DNA of 48,235 nt from Chromera velia (taxonomy: Eukaryota; Sar; Chromeraceae). Position numbers and translations under genes: made by a program. Each line of letters starts with the position of its first letter. Positions within the stretch are counted from its first letter, which is position 1. The notes beneath the pieces are model-generated. The model was not told the origin of the DNA. It saw only the letters and a list, made by a program, of their open reading frames with translations, and did not search any database. Location: contig JAHBMJ010004619.1 of the NCBI GenBank assembly GCA_018398765.1, forward strand, positions 8,150-56,384, given 5' to 3'. Positions 1 through 12,379 of the stretch are shown one piece after another.

Positions 1-3000
1 CCCCTCCTGACCCAAGAGGGTGGAAGCACTACTCCTTCCTTTCTTCCTTCCAACGCCACTCCTTGGGCATTTGCGACGACTGTCTCGTCTCGTCTCACTC
101 TCTGTCTGTCTGTCTGTCATTGAAGAAGGGAATTAAGAAACTTCAAAACAACATTGACTGAATGCACAGAAATGATGGAGAGAGAGAGAGAGAGTTGCGT
201 TGGCAGAGACAAGGTTGGGCAGTGCAGTTCCTTCAACACTGCTCGAGGGGTAGGAGAGGGAGGAAGACGAGGTGAGGGATAAGAAGACAGAGACAGACAG
301 GCGCAAAAGTCCCTCCCCCCCCTCTTCTGAAAAGACATACATCTCTGGGGAGACTGTTTCTCCGATCCACGCACTAAAAGGAACGAAACCAGACGGGCAG
401 ACAGATGCGCACACAGTTGGTGGAGTGGGCCAAAGAAAGAAAGAGCCCTTTCCTGCAGGCAGGCACGCAGGTCCCTCCCTCAACCAAATGCCTTCTTTGC
501 TTCACGACTAAGACCACTGTTCTTGCAGCTGACTGTTTGCCGTCCGGTGGCATCGGGGGCGGCCCTGCAGCCGTCCTTCCTTCCACCAGAGACAGGGAAG
601 GAGGAGGCAATGAGGGAAGACTGCTGATGGCGTATGTGCTGATTGATTGATTGTTGTAAACCAGAAAGAGAGACGCGAAACGGCGATGGTCGGCCCCTCC
701 TCTCTCCCTCTTCTCTTTTTCTCTGCGCACTGCAGGAGGGAAGGAAAGGCTGCAGCTGCCGTTGCTCCCTGGTAGAACTCATGTGAGGTAGTTAGGGGGA
801 CTGTTGATGTTCTTGTTGAGGTAAGGGGGGTTGGCTGAAGGAAGAACGCTAGTTGGTCGTTTCTATCAAGGGGTGGTTGGTCTTCACCTTCCCGATGTCA
901 CAGAGCGAGTGGTCCGGGAAAGAGAACAAAGGCACAGAAGAGCAGAACGACAAGCGCTTCCCGTCTCAAGTCCGTCTGTCCACAACTCTTCCTGAGTCGC
1001 GCCATGAGGCACGAGACGGAAAGACAGGCAAACAGCTAGACGTCCGTCGGTCGGTCAGAGGCACGAACAAAAAAACACTGACTGATCAAAGTGAGGAAGG
1101 AAGAGACAACCAACGACGAGGGGGATCGGTCGGGGCATTTTTTTTTATTTGATATGGGCTGATTCGCCCGTGCGTGGTCGGTCGGTCGATCTCGCTCTGC
1201 TGCTGGCCCCTTCCCTTCCAGCCACACACAGGGGCAAGAGAAGGCCTGGGCACACAGAAGAGCTCTAAACAGCTCTCCCTTGCCCTCCCTTGCCAAACGT
1301 TTGTGGCCAGGCCGCAGCACAGCAGTGTCGGCGCAACTTGTCATGCAACAGAGAGAGAGCGTACACTCCCACCCATGCAGCTGACCAGATCTTACCGGAC
1401 CCCCCCACATACGCCGATCGCATCATGAGGCCCTGCCAGGCAGGAATGAAGGAATGAAGGGAGTCCCAAGTTGATCTTCTCTTCGGCAGTGTGTGTTCTC
1501 GCGGGCGGGGGTTTGCTCTTGAATGACTTGATGGGGGAGAGGAGGAACATGAAAACCATTCTCCCTCTGTCAGTCTCTCTCTCTCTGCGCCCTTTCCTCC
1601 CTCACCCCCGACTGAGATAGATCACCAGTGAGAGAGAATAAAAAATAATCCATGCACCCCCCTCACCTCAGTCCCAAGCGCTGTCTTTACTCTCCGTCCG
1701 TCCGTCTCTCTCTCTCTTACCCTCCCGACAGATTCTCCGACGCTGCAACAAAATTCTGCTCTTCTCTTCTCGACCCTCTCTTCTGCTCCTGCCTGCACGC
1801 TTCTGCTTCTCGTCCGTGTGTGGAGTGACTGACTGACGTGTCCCGCAGGAAAGAAAGAAAACAGAAAAACAACTGCTGAAAGAATGAATGGCTGGCTGGC
1901 TGCTTCCGAACTCGATCCGCTGGTCTGAAGTTGCCGCCCCCTCTCGTCGCACCTACCTCGTGCGCAGACAGAGAAAGCGCACAAGCTTTCTCTGAAGAAA
2001 GCGCACAAGCTCTCTCTCTACACGCATCACCTGCTGCATCACAAATGGGGAGCGGGTTGGACGCAGGGCGTTTGTAGCTCTACTTGGGGTTCGGCTGAGC
2101 TTGGTTCTTGATGCCCTTTTCTGTTGTGTTGTGTGTGCTTGTTCCTGGCTGTCGTTGTGGACCATCGCAAAGCTCAGAGAAGGCTCACCTCTCCTGTTTT
2201 TCTCTATGCCCCCTTCCTTTCCTTTCCTTTCCCCTTTTCTCTGCTCTCCTCCGTTCCTTCCGAGGCTCTCCCTCAGGTGGCTGCGGCAATGGAGTGGAAG
2301 GTTCGTTCGGTTGCTGCGCTTCCCTCATGAATGGCGGGATAGATCCTTGCAAGGGGAAGGAGGAAGAAGGGAGGGAGGGCGGAATGCTCCTTTCCTTTCC
2401 GCTCCTTGAGGAGGGCTCTCTGGTCCGCCCGCCCTCGGCTGCTTTGGTTGTTGGTCTTCGGTCGTCTGCTTTTGCCGGGAGGGCTGCCTATCGTCTGGTA
2501 GGAAAAACGCACCTTCACACTCACACCAACAAAATCTTCCTGCCTGCGCGCGCGTGTGAGAGAAATTCAATGCAGATCGAGTCATCTTCACTTCCCTTCC
2601 CTTGTTGGTTGACTTTTTGATCTCTTCTCTGCAGCTTGCTTGCCTGCAATCAGGGTCTCGAAAGGGCTCATACTCTCTCACTGACTGTTTCAGCACGCAC
2701 ACAGGGGGGGGGAGAACACACGCAAATGAGAAAAAGGGAAGAAATTGAGAGGGTATCAGGGTAAAAGTAGGTAGGGAAAAAGTGAAAGGAAGAAGGAAGG
2801 AAAGGAGGAACCGGGCAGCCTCGACAGTTCCCTTTCGTTTAGATAAGCGAAAACGGCATGAGTTAAATAGGTTGGCGTTGCCTGATCTGCACAACACCGA
2901 TGCTCCCTTCGTCCGCCCCCTTTTTTCGCTTTGCTTGACGACGCCCGGACTGAGAGGAAGAGAGAGAACACCGGAACGGAACGAACGTCTTGACTGGATG

Positions 3001-4782
3001 GATGAATGGATGATCTAAATGACTCGTCTTCCTGCGCATTCAATGCATCACTAGCGGATGGATGGATGGATTGTGGAGAGAGAAAACAGGAAGGCGAGGG
3101 AGAGAGAAAAAAGGAAGGACAAGGAAAAAGAGGAAGAGAAACCAGGCCTGTCTATCAGGAGAAGAAAAGGAGGGGAGGGGAGCAGAAAGGGTTGCTTTGG
3201 ACCGGTCAGCCGCCACTCACCATACAAACGCACACACAAAATACACACAGATGGAAAGGCCAGCCAAAGACAACTTGCCTTTCTCTCGTCTCTCTCTCCG
3301 TCTAAGAGACGGACAATGGTAGGCGTTACAGTCCTTTTGCCTTCTTCTGTCAGCGCACTTCGGTAGAGAAAGAGAGAAGGGAGGGAAAAGCATCACAGGT
3401 GACGCAAGCGAAGAGAAGAAGAGAGAAAGAGATTTACGCAAAAGCAACTTACGAACAACCAAGAGCAAAACTTGAAGGCAGGTAGGCAGGCAGAGGAGCT
3501 TCTTTTTCATCTCTCTTCATTCCGACCTCACTCCTTCTCTTCTATCAAGAATGGTTGAGGGCGGAACCCACGAACACGACTACCACAAAAAAGAAAGAAA
3601 GGGGCGGCTCTCTCTTTTTCCTCCACACCGTCTGCTTGCCTGCACGGCGGTGCCCTATGTTTCGCTTTCTGTTTTTTCACGAGTTTCTCCCCCCCTCCCC
3701 CTCTCTGCCCTTCTCTCTTTCTTTTTTCTGGATAGAAAGGGAAGAACGAATGTCGAGAGACATAAGAAGGGGGAGAAAGGGGAAAAGGGAGAGGCGGAGA
3801 CGCGGCATTTTTGCGATGATCTAGTTTCCTTCGCTCCCTCCCGAAAGCCCCTCTTCTCCTTCCATGCTTTGCTGTTTCTTTCCTCCGTACTTTCTTTGAC
3901 CTCGACGGTGGGTCTGAGTCTACTTCTTTTTCTGTTCCCACCAAAGACACAGACAGACACAACTCGCTTGATATGGGGAGGAGCTGATAAAATTCCTCCC
4001 TCTCTTGTTACTCAGACAAAAACAGACACAGAGATGACCAGCAGGAATCCTGGTACTGAGACAGCATCGGAATGCGGACAGAGAGACAGACACACACACA
4101 GACACACGGAAGGACAGGGGGAAAGGAAGGAAGAGGGCAAAAAGAAAAGGAAAGGACGCCTTTTGCCGAGGGTAAAGAAATCGCCACACGTTTTTTTGTT
4201 GTTGCAACCTGCTTCTTGCTTGAAGAGAGAAGAGAAAACTGCATGAGGACAAACGGACAAACGGAGAACACGCGTAGAGACGGGAGCGAGAGCCTTGCTT
4301 CCTTTTCGATCGTGTACGTTCCAGGCTCCCTCTGCCTCTGTCTCTGTTTCAAGGATACCAGCCAGCATGTCGGGTCGAGGTCGAGGTTGGGAAGGGCCAG
4401 CCACAGTGAAGGATAGATGGCGCCCCTTCTCTTTGATAGTCGACTGAGCGGAGAAGGAAATGCTCCACCGTCAGTCAGGCCGTCTCCCTGGCACCTTTTT
4501 TCCCTGCTCGAGGCAGGAAGGAACAGTTGTCTTCACAGACAGACACAGACAGACAGACATGCATCTTCACTCTCTTTCTCTTCCAACAAATCCACAAAGA
4601 CCGGCAGGCAGAAAGTGGCAGGTGTGGGAACACCAACCACCAACCACACGCAGACAATTAACGCAAAATGCAAACAGGTACACGCAGGCAGCAGCAGTCC
4701 ATGCAATCAGGCGTCCCGTTCCAGCCCCCTTCCTCCTTCGCCATCAGCACCCCCCCACCCCACCCCACCCTCTCCTCCTCTC
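1..4782. other. Left flank, simple-sequence rich, no gene resolved
   Basis: Long purine/pyrimidine tracts and TCTG, GGAA and GA repeats dominate. Many open frames here are low-complexity readings of such tracts (Arg/Glu/Lys-rich on one strand, Ser/Phe/Leu-rich on the other), and I do not accept them as genes. Some splice-like junctions on the minus strand (near 1392, 1957, 2031 and 2510) hint at a gene with small exons, but I could not chain them into a recognisable protein. No tRNA, rRNA or conserved domain was seen. The convergent 3' end of the next gene lies at 4783. Confidence 0.5.
1957..2094 (-). CDS. Possible small-exon pair of an unresolved minus-strand gene
   Basis: Read on the minus strand, 2094-2031 is bounded by a ctcag acceptor and a CAGCAG|gtgatg donor. 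1991-1957 is bounded by a pyrimidine-rich ttcttcag acceptor and a CACGAG|gtaggt donor. The two join in phase (first ends phase 0, second ends phase 2) and give a basic, Arg-rich peptide with no recognised domain. The intron between them ends in a 16-bp sequence that is repeated inside the second exon (1972-1987 and 1996-2011). The downstream continuation was not found. This may be chance, and only transcript data would settle it. Confidence 0.22.
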
Positions 4783-7700
4783 TCAGTTATCCACAGGCAC
4801 TGCCCAGTCCCCCCCCGCGGACTGCGACTGTGCCGATCCATCGGTGGGACCTGACAGCATAACCGCATCCTCCTCGTCGTCCTCCACGCAGATGGCGGTG
4901 GCCTGAGACTTGCCCTCATCGGCCCACCTGAACAGGTTATCGTCTGCCCCGTCTCTCCCCTCAGCCGGGGCCCTTGAGTTAATCACCCCGCCGGGGTCCT
5001 TGTCAAGGGTCTCAGGGGGAATCCACCTAGAGCCCTCCACCAGGTGGAGGAACGGACGCTGAGCAAGGTGGCGCGCTGAGTAGCGGCACCAGCCTGTCAG
5101 GCTGTTCTGCGGTGTGAAGAGACGGGTGAGACCCATCTGCTCGGCCAAATTGAACCAGTGGACGGGGCCACGGTTTCGGATGGCCTCCTCCTCCGTCTCC
5201 CCGGGCTCGAGCTTCACCCCCTCCTCCCCTCCTCTCTTCACCCCCATGCAGAACACCCCGTCCACCCCATCACCAAAATTGAACCTCAACATCCCGGGGT
5301 AATTCTCCTCCGCGTCTTTGTTGATCCCCGTGCACTCCAACACTCCCGGAGCTGCACGGAGATTGCCCTCCGCATCGACCAGGACCAGCCTCTTCGCTGC
5401 CTCCAACGCAACAGACTCGGGGTCTTCACCGTCGACATCGATGGGGCCCTGGGAGGCACTGAAGGTGGTGGCGGGGGTGGGTCCTCCTGCCATCTCGACA
5501 TCCTGGGAGGGCTTTCCACCATCCCTCTTCCTCTTTCTGTCAGGGTAGTAGTGGCTGGCCTGCTTGGCCAACACATCGAGGGCGGTCCACTCAGCGAGGT
5601 CCATGGGGATCTCCTCTCTCGGCACAGGCCAAGGGGCAGCGATGAGGCCGAACACCTTCTGCATGTCCTCTGCGCACAGGCCAATGTCCAGGGCCTTCTC
5701 TCCGGACTCCGTCTCGTACACCATCAGGTAGGGCCGCACCCCCTGGAAGGGCCCGCCCATCTGGGGCATCACCTTCATGGCCTCCCGCTCGGCCTCTGAG
5801 TTCGTGGCCGCGGTGGTGGTGCGGAGGGACTCGGCGATCAGTTTGAGAAGTTCGGGGACGCCGTGGGCGGGCAGCGTCTGCTTCATCATCTGTAGGATCG
5901 ATCTCTCACACACACCAGGGGGGAGTGTGGAAGCACACAAGGAACACAAGAAAGAAGAAGGAACAGAGACAGAGAGGGTCAGAAAGACAGCAGCAGCGGA
6001 GAGGGACACACAATGAAGGAAGATATTCAAATACAGATCATCACTTCAATCAAAGAGATGGCAAGGAGATGATGCACGGGAACCGGCACGATCACGAGCA
6101 GACAGAAAACCAAACAAAAAGGGAAAAACTGACTGAGTGAATTCAGGATTATTCGCAGAACGAAAGAATGGATCACGGAAGGGATCCACAGAAAGAAAAA
6201 AAGAAAGACGACGCATAAAGAAAATGAATCCAAGTCTCTCGTCTCACTTCATTTTATTTTACGTGACCAAACTGCTTCAGTTGATTCTTCCTTCGCCGTC
6301 CCCTTTTGCATCTCTTTCATCTCCTTGTGGAAGGAAAATAGATCCCTGCATTTCCTTCTATCTTTCCGTTTATTACCGCCACCTTGTAACGCAGGCGGAC
6401 TTCGAGGAAAGTGAGTGCATCTTCTTTCCCTCCTTCCTTCTTTCCCTCCTTCCTTCCTTCCCTCCTTCCTTCCTTCTTTCCCTCCTTCCTTCCTTCCTTC
6501 CCTCCTTCCCTCCTTCCTTCCTTCCCTCCTTCCTTCCTTCCCTCCTTCCTTCCTTCCTTCCTTCCTTCCTTCCTTCCCACATCCGCACACGACTTCTTTT
6601 CCTTTCTGCTTTCCCTTTCCCTCCTCAGCTTCGTCTAACTAACCCCCCCACCCCTCCACCTACCTTGTGGAGTAGGCAGAGTCTGTGGCAGTGCAGGGCG
6701 ACGATCACCCTCTGGATTCTCTGTGCCCTCAGCGTCTTCTTCCTGTCGTCCAGGGTCTCCAGGGTGAACTCGTATCGGTATCTGCAGAGAGAGAGAGAGA
6801 GGGGGGNGGGGGGGGGGGGGGGGGACAGGTCGTCCTGTGATATGAAGAGAGAAGGAAGCACAAGACGACCCACGAAAAAGCATGCACCCACAGCCTGAAG
6901 GTGCTTCACCGAGGGACTTCTGTGTTTCTCCTTCCTTCTCTGTTTCTTCTTTCTTCATGTCTGTGCAAAGTGAGTGAGTGCACTCAAGTCAAGTCAGGCA
7001 AACACAACATAAGCTGCGGCGATGGGAAGAGAAAAGAAAAGAAGTCGGGTTCACCGTTCTCACCCGTTGACGCAAGTCGACGTACGTCAATTCATCTTTC
7101 TACACTCTCACTGACCGGCTGGCTGCCTTGCTGGCAAACTGACTTTTTGGGAAGGCAGTAGGGTGCGATTCTCTGTTTGATTTTTTCTTCTCGTGGGAAT
7201 CTCCAGAAGTTTCGCTTGATGCCGTTCTGCTCCCCGAGCTGCACGCGCTTGTCGAGCCACGCCCTGAGTCCCAACGTCCCGTCGACCTCAAAGAAGGACC
7301 TTGCGAACCTGACCACTGTGTTGGCGCCCTCCTCCACCTTCACGAGCGTCTCTCTCTGTGCCCCACTCGACCACTCCTCGGGCCCGTTGCCCTTCCAGGA
7401 GTGCATTGCGAAACAGAAGTCGAAGCCCGAGGAGGCCAAAAGACTCTGCAGAGAGGAGACGCCTGTGCTTTCCTGAATGGCAAACATGGGGGCGATGTAG
7501 TTGCCCTGCTGTCCGACGAGTCTGCAAACAACCCCGAAGGGAGGGGGGGAGGGAGGGAAGGTTGTGTTTGTACGGAAGAGACGGACGAACCTCCACATTG
7601 CAAGAGACAGAGAACCAGGAAGAGAGAAGCCCGCTCGGTTCGTCTGAGGGGCACAACAAAGTATCTGAAAATATGAAAGTCCCTTTACACCTCACAGAAG

Positions 7701-9647
7701 GCACAAAAACTGTCTCCCCTTCACCAAAAGGAACAAGCGCAAAGGGGGAAGGAGAAAGACGGACGGAAACGACCGAAAGATTCATGCCGAGAGACTGGAA
7801 ACAAGAAAGAAGCTACTCACCCCACACCGCCCTGAGTGTAGAGATCCACTGTCCGAAGCCACGACTCGATTTCTGCCATCCACGCGAACCCGAAAGTTGA
7901 CTCCGCTCTAGTCAGCGCCAGGCACACGAAGAACGCCAACAGGAACCTGCACTCACTCAGACACACACAGAGAGTCAGGGAGGGAGGGAGGGAGGGAAGC
8001 AATTATGTGGGCAATGCCATCCAGAACACTGTGGAAGGACAAGAGTAAGAGAACGAGAAAAAAAAAGAATGGAGAGCCATCAACACACACAACACAACAA
8101 CAGAGTGACAAGAATCACCATTCCGTCATGTTCCTCTATCTGCCTCTTTGGCCCTTTCCCCCGCGCCCTCACTGCACCCCCTCCTTTCCTGCTGACTCAC
8201 TCACTCACTCACTCACCGTCCTTGTTCTCTCGTCAGATCTCTCGTCTGAAGTGTTGTGGTGAGGCCGGGCTGAGAGAAGAGATTCTTCAAATGGGACCGG
8301 GACCCAGAGGCACCTCCGCTGGTCCCCTTCACTACCACAGAGGCCTCTGTAGATGTCGTCTGGTTCCTCCCCTGCTCGTTCTTGTAGTTACCCCCGTACC
8401 CTGCACCCTTGTTCTCGTAGGGGCGATTCTGACGATACTGCGCACCACCACCTCCATAGCCTCCACCGCCGTATCCGTTCGCGCGTCCGTAGCCGCCGCC
8501 ACCACCGTAGCCGCCACCTCCAGAACGGTTGTAAGGTCCTCTGGCATTGTCGTAGTCATGCCTGCGTCCCCCTCCTCCTCCGCCTCCCCCGTACGGATGC
8601 GCCCTTCTCTGGTAGTTGCTGTAGTTGCCTCCCCTGTTGTACTGAGACCCTCCTTTGTAACCTCCGGCGTTCCCTTGCTTGTGGTCGCCGTTCTGCTTGG
8701 CGATTGAGGTCGCACTCTTCACTTGCTGAAGGAAGGAAGGAAGGCACAGGAGGGGGAGAAGGAAGAAGGGAGGGAGGGAGAAGTAGTGAGAAACGGCAGG
8801 GACATCTCAAACAGAAAGCTCTTCTACCTTACACAAGAGAGAAGGGCAAGAAACCTTCTTTTGCCTCTTTTTCCAAAGGGGTGTCCCGGTCTTCGTGTCG
8901 AAAAGCAAAGAACGAATGCTTGACTGAGGTCTCACGACAGTCGAGAGAGGGCAGAGGGACACCAGGCAACCAAACGAAACAAAGAAAAGCACAAGGCAAA
9001 ACAGAGACTGGCTCAGCAAGTAAGAGGATGTCAAAAGGTCACAGAAGACAGGGCCCTCTCTTTACACAGAGTGCGGCAGGAAAGGCCACTATGAAGGAGG
9101 CTAAAGTCTGGTTTCCCCCCTGCTGACAAACGACAGACGGGAGGCCAAGAAAGACTTCCAAGAGGCAGAGACGAGAGAGGAGACTGGAGACTGGACAGGA
9201 GACTGGGGGGAATTTTCAACTGTGGAAACTGCACAGAGACTGCCACGCCTGGCAAGGTGAAAAGAGGGAAATGAAGAAGCAAGAGAAAGGGCAGCAACGA
9301 CGGACAGCGCCTCCAACGTCTTCCCCATCGGAATCGGAAAGAATGTCTCCTTGGTCCCTGAGGTAGTAGAACCTTTTCTTGAGGTACTCCACTTTTTCCT
9401 TCTTCGTCTCAAACGGAGTTTTTCCCTGCAAGAAAAAGGGGAAAAGAAAAAGGAATGACGAATGTCTACACAAAAGCTCATCAGGGAAAGAAAATTCAAC
9501 CAATGAGACAAAAAGCAGACCGTAGTTTTCAACAAGAAAGGAGAAAATGTTTGTCTCCTCCACACAGAAAAAAAAATCAGAGACACGCTCACAAAAAGTT
9601 TCACAAAAAGCCTCTGACTGCGTGAACAAACTGACTCCTCTTTTCAT
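4783..9647 (-). CDS. Unrecognised Gly-rich, acidic-tailed protein (7-exon model)
   Basis: Minus-strand model, all phases compatible: 9647-9636 (MKRG), 9425-9306, 8725-8217, 7946-7821, 7521-7144, 6781-6664, 5889-4783 (stop). About 789 aa. The order of features is: a basic N-terminus; a SIM-like acidic motif DILSDSDGED; a Gly/Arg/Tyr-rich RGG-like region (third exon); a hydrophobic stretch FLLAFFVCLALT (possible membrane segment or buried helix); a conserved-looking globular part; a KRKR basic cluster near 5521-5538; and an acidic C-terminus with ICVEDDEED. Two psi-K-x-E SUMO consensus motifs occur: VKVE (7332-7343) and VKLE (5206-5217). I do not recognise the family. The third exon's donor is a (gtga)n array. 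The start and the end of the second exon (gttgga at 9317 is an alternative donor) are the least certain parts. It is transcribed away from the SUMO ligase gene at 10456. Confidence 0.6.
6418..6577. repeat. (TTCC)n microsatellite with TCCC variants
   Basis: About 160 bp of imperfect CTTC/CCTT units lie in the last intron of the 4783-9647 gene. They create several long fake frames (Pro/Ser/Phe-rich on plus, Lys/Glu/Gly-rich on minus) that are not genes. Confidence 0.9.
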
Positions 9648-10455
9648 TTTTACAAGCAGTCAAGTTCTTTCGCCTGGTGGCCGAATTCACTTTCCTTGCT
9701 GAAAGCCACAAGAGAGAAAATTGAACTGAGTTGGAGCAAAGATCGGCCTTTTCGATCGATCGATCGATCAATAGATCAAGAAAGGAGAAAAAACGAACTC
9801 CGAAGTCAAGAAATGGCCTTTTTGTGGGCGCAGAGGGCCACAGACGAAACTGTCGCAATATGCCAACTCGAAAGGCAAAGAATGACCTTCGGTGATCGTT
9901 CCAAAGGAGACAGGAGCCTGGACTTCTTTTCTGTTGGATAACAGCTCAGCAGAAAAGTGGCCGCGGCCTTTTTGAAAAACGTTCGTCATCCATTTTTTGC
10001 GGGGCCAAGTGCATGGTCCCGGAAAGCGAACAAACTTCGATCCCGCGCGTCTCTCGGGACCCAAAATGCAAAGTTATAAGTTCGATCGCGGCATGCCCCA
10101 TGCATAAGTGCATGGGCCCTAGCTATTATTCTCATCGTGGGGCCCGCCATGGGCCCGCCAGCCCAATCTTGAGCCCACAAAAGGACTATTAATACTATAC
10201 GTTCCAGCAATTTGCAGCATTCAGCAGTTTTTTCGGAGCGTTTCCTTCCGTTCAGAAATCAAGGCGATCTTCTTGACGAGGTGTTTCTACTGTTATACGT
10301 GAGGAGACAGTGCGAGACGTACAGTTTCGCTGCTGCCTGATCGATTTTTGTGAAGAATTCGTCCGGATTAAGTCTTCTGTACTTTGTCATATTAATTTCT
10401 CTTCTCGCTTTGCAAGAGGCAAAATTTTTGGCGAGAGGGCGTGGAGCCCTCAAGT
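9648..10455. promoter_or_regulatory. Shared upstream region of two divergent genes
   Basis: About 800 bp separate the proposed ATG of the minus-strand gene (9647) from the proposed ATG of the plus-strand SUMO ligase gene (10456). This interval must hold both promoters and 5' UTRs. It contains a (CGAT)n run (9755-9770) and a GGCC/GCATG-rich block (10000-10160) with several copies of atgcat or gcatgc-type palindromes. A TATA-like tattaatactata lies at 10188-10200. No element was proven. TGCATGC-type motifs bind ApiAP2 factors in apicomplexans; whether that applies here is inference. Confidence 0.4.
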
Positions 10456-12315
10456 ATGAATCTGGACGACTTGGTAAGTTGTTTCTTTGATCTCTTTGTC
10501 TCATCCTGGAGAACTAAATTTGGGAATTCTGCACTTTTGTGCAAATCAAAAGAAGTCATTTGAATGGATCAGCAGCCGTCTCTGACGGAGGCCAGTCCAG
10601 GCAGGGCTTTTTCTCTTTTGCTTCTGCCGCTGGAGTAGTGTAGCTGTCGTCTTGTGACTTTTCTCTGATCAGACATGCATCTGGCAATGCCACTTTCGTG
10701 CACCTTCTTTCAATGACGACCACCTGCACTGACTCTTCCCCGTCTCCCTTCTCCTCTCTCTTTCTCTCCCTGTTCCGGGTGAATCGACCGTCCCTCCAGT
10801 GTCTCTCTCTTCTTTTGTTCCCACTTGCATTGAATTCCTTGAAGGCGGCAGTCAACTGGACTTGCCACCCGCCAGCTTTCCCATTCGTCAGACTGACTCT
10901 ATCTATCGAAGTGCACAGCCAAGCGAACTCATCCGTGTGCCTGTCTGCCTGCCCCTTGTGTGAGAGCAGGATAGAATTCCAGCCGAAGAGCAACTCCAAG
11001 ACCTGATGCACATGTTCTCCTTCTTTTCGGGTGCCCAGACCACCAGTGGGGGTGGGGGTGGGGGCGACAACGTTAGCGAAGTCCAGGAACAACCCCCCTC
11101 TGCTGCCCTCGGGGGTCAGCCCTCTTCTGCGGCTGCCCCTGCTCACGGGGGGGGCGGCAATGGGCAGGGGGGCGGGCAGGGGACCAGGCGGGAGGGCGGA
11201 GGCAGAGACGCGAACCGGGGACAGGGAGGAGGTACCCGAGGTGGGGGCGGTGGAGGTGCCGGTGGGGGGCGGGGGGGCCGAGACGAGGAAGACGGCAGCG
11301 ACAGAGATCCCCCTTCCGATTCTGAGGAAGATTTGGAGTCGGAGGAATCTGAATCCGAAGATGAGGAGGGGGACGACGGGTACCTCGGAGACGGAGTCTA
11401 TAAAGTCGAGGTAGGTAGGTGGGTGCGTCTATAGAGTGGGTGGGTCCTTGAGATGGCAGATGTGACCCGGAGGAATGAATGCATGGTAGAAACTGCACCA
11501 CCACAGAAAATGCACATCAGCAGAGCAGGCGGGATCGTCGGCTGCTTGTCCGTTCCCTTCTCTGGCTGCTTTTCTTCCGAGTATGATCAACCGTCGACGT
11601 CCCCCTCCCCCCTCATCTGACTGATAACCAGGAAGGAAGGAAGAAAAGAGAGAAGGGCAAACGAGCAGATGACTGAATGAATCAGGTTGGGGTTGCTGCT
11701 AGGAAAGCACAGTCTGCCTGCCTGCCTGGGTGTGCAGGCACCCCTCCCGTTCCCTTCCCTTTCCTCCGTCCTTTGGGCTGGCTTTCCAAGACAGCAGTGT
11801 GCACAGGGCGGGTGCGGGTGCCAGTGTAGAAAATGAGAATGCGGTTCGGTGCGTGTACACATCCATTGATCTTATGTATGGGTCTCTGTCTGTTTGACGG
11901 AAAGAGTGGAATGACTTCTTTCATGCATGCAGAACCTACAAGGGTACAAAAAGCAATACAATTCGACTACCAACAAACTAGAGGACTCCTACTGGGTTAA
12001 GTGGAAAGTCAGTGAGTGAGTGAGTGAGTGAGTCAGTGGGTCTACCTGCCTTTGTCTCTCTAAGTGCCTTTCTGCCCTTTTGTCTGTTTGCCCCCCTTCT
12101 TTTGTCTTCCGTCAACGCAAAAAACCTCTGGTCTTTCGGTCTGTTTGTGAAGGACGAAAAAAAAAAAAAAAAAAAAGGTCTGCCTGTTTGTCCGTTGGCC
12201 TGTCTGTCTATCTTTTTGGATATCCCTTTGCAAGTCTGCATTTTTGTCTATCAGTCAGTATGTATTCGTTCATCTGTCGGTCTGTCCGTCCCATGTATCT
12301 TGTTCTTTGGTTCCT

Positions 12316-12379
<64 letters not shown>

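Noticed and set aside
4367-4447. Short ORF beginning MSGRGRGW, resembling a histone H4 start
   Set aside because: Only 26 codons, and nothing H4-like follows the first residues.
6317-6590. Lys/Glu/Gly-Arg or Pro/Ser/Phe repeat proteins in several frames
   Set aside because: They are all translations of one (TTCC)n microsatellite inside an intron; every frame is open because the repeat lacks stops.
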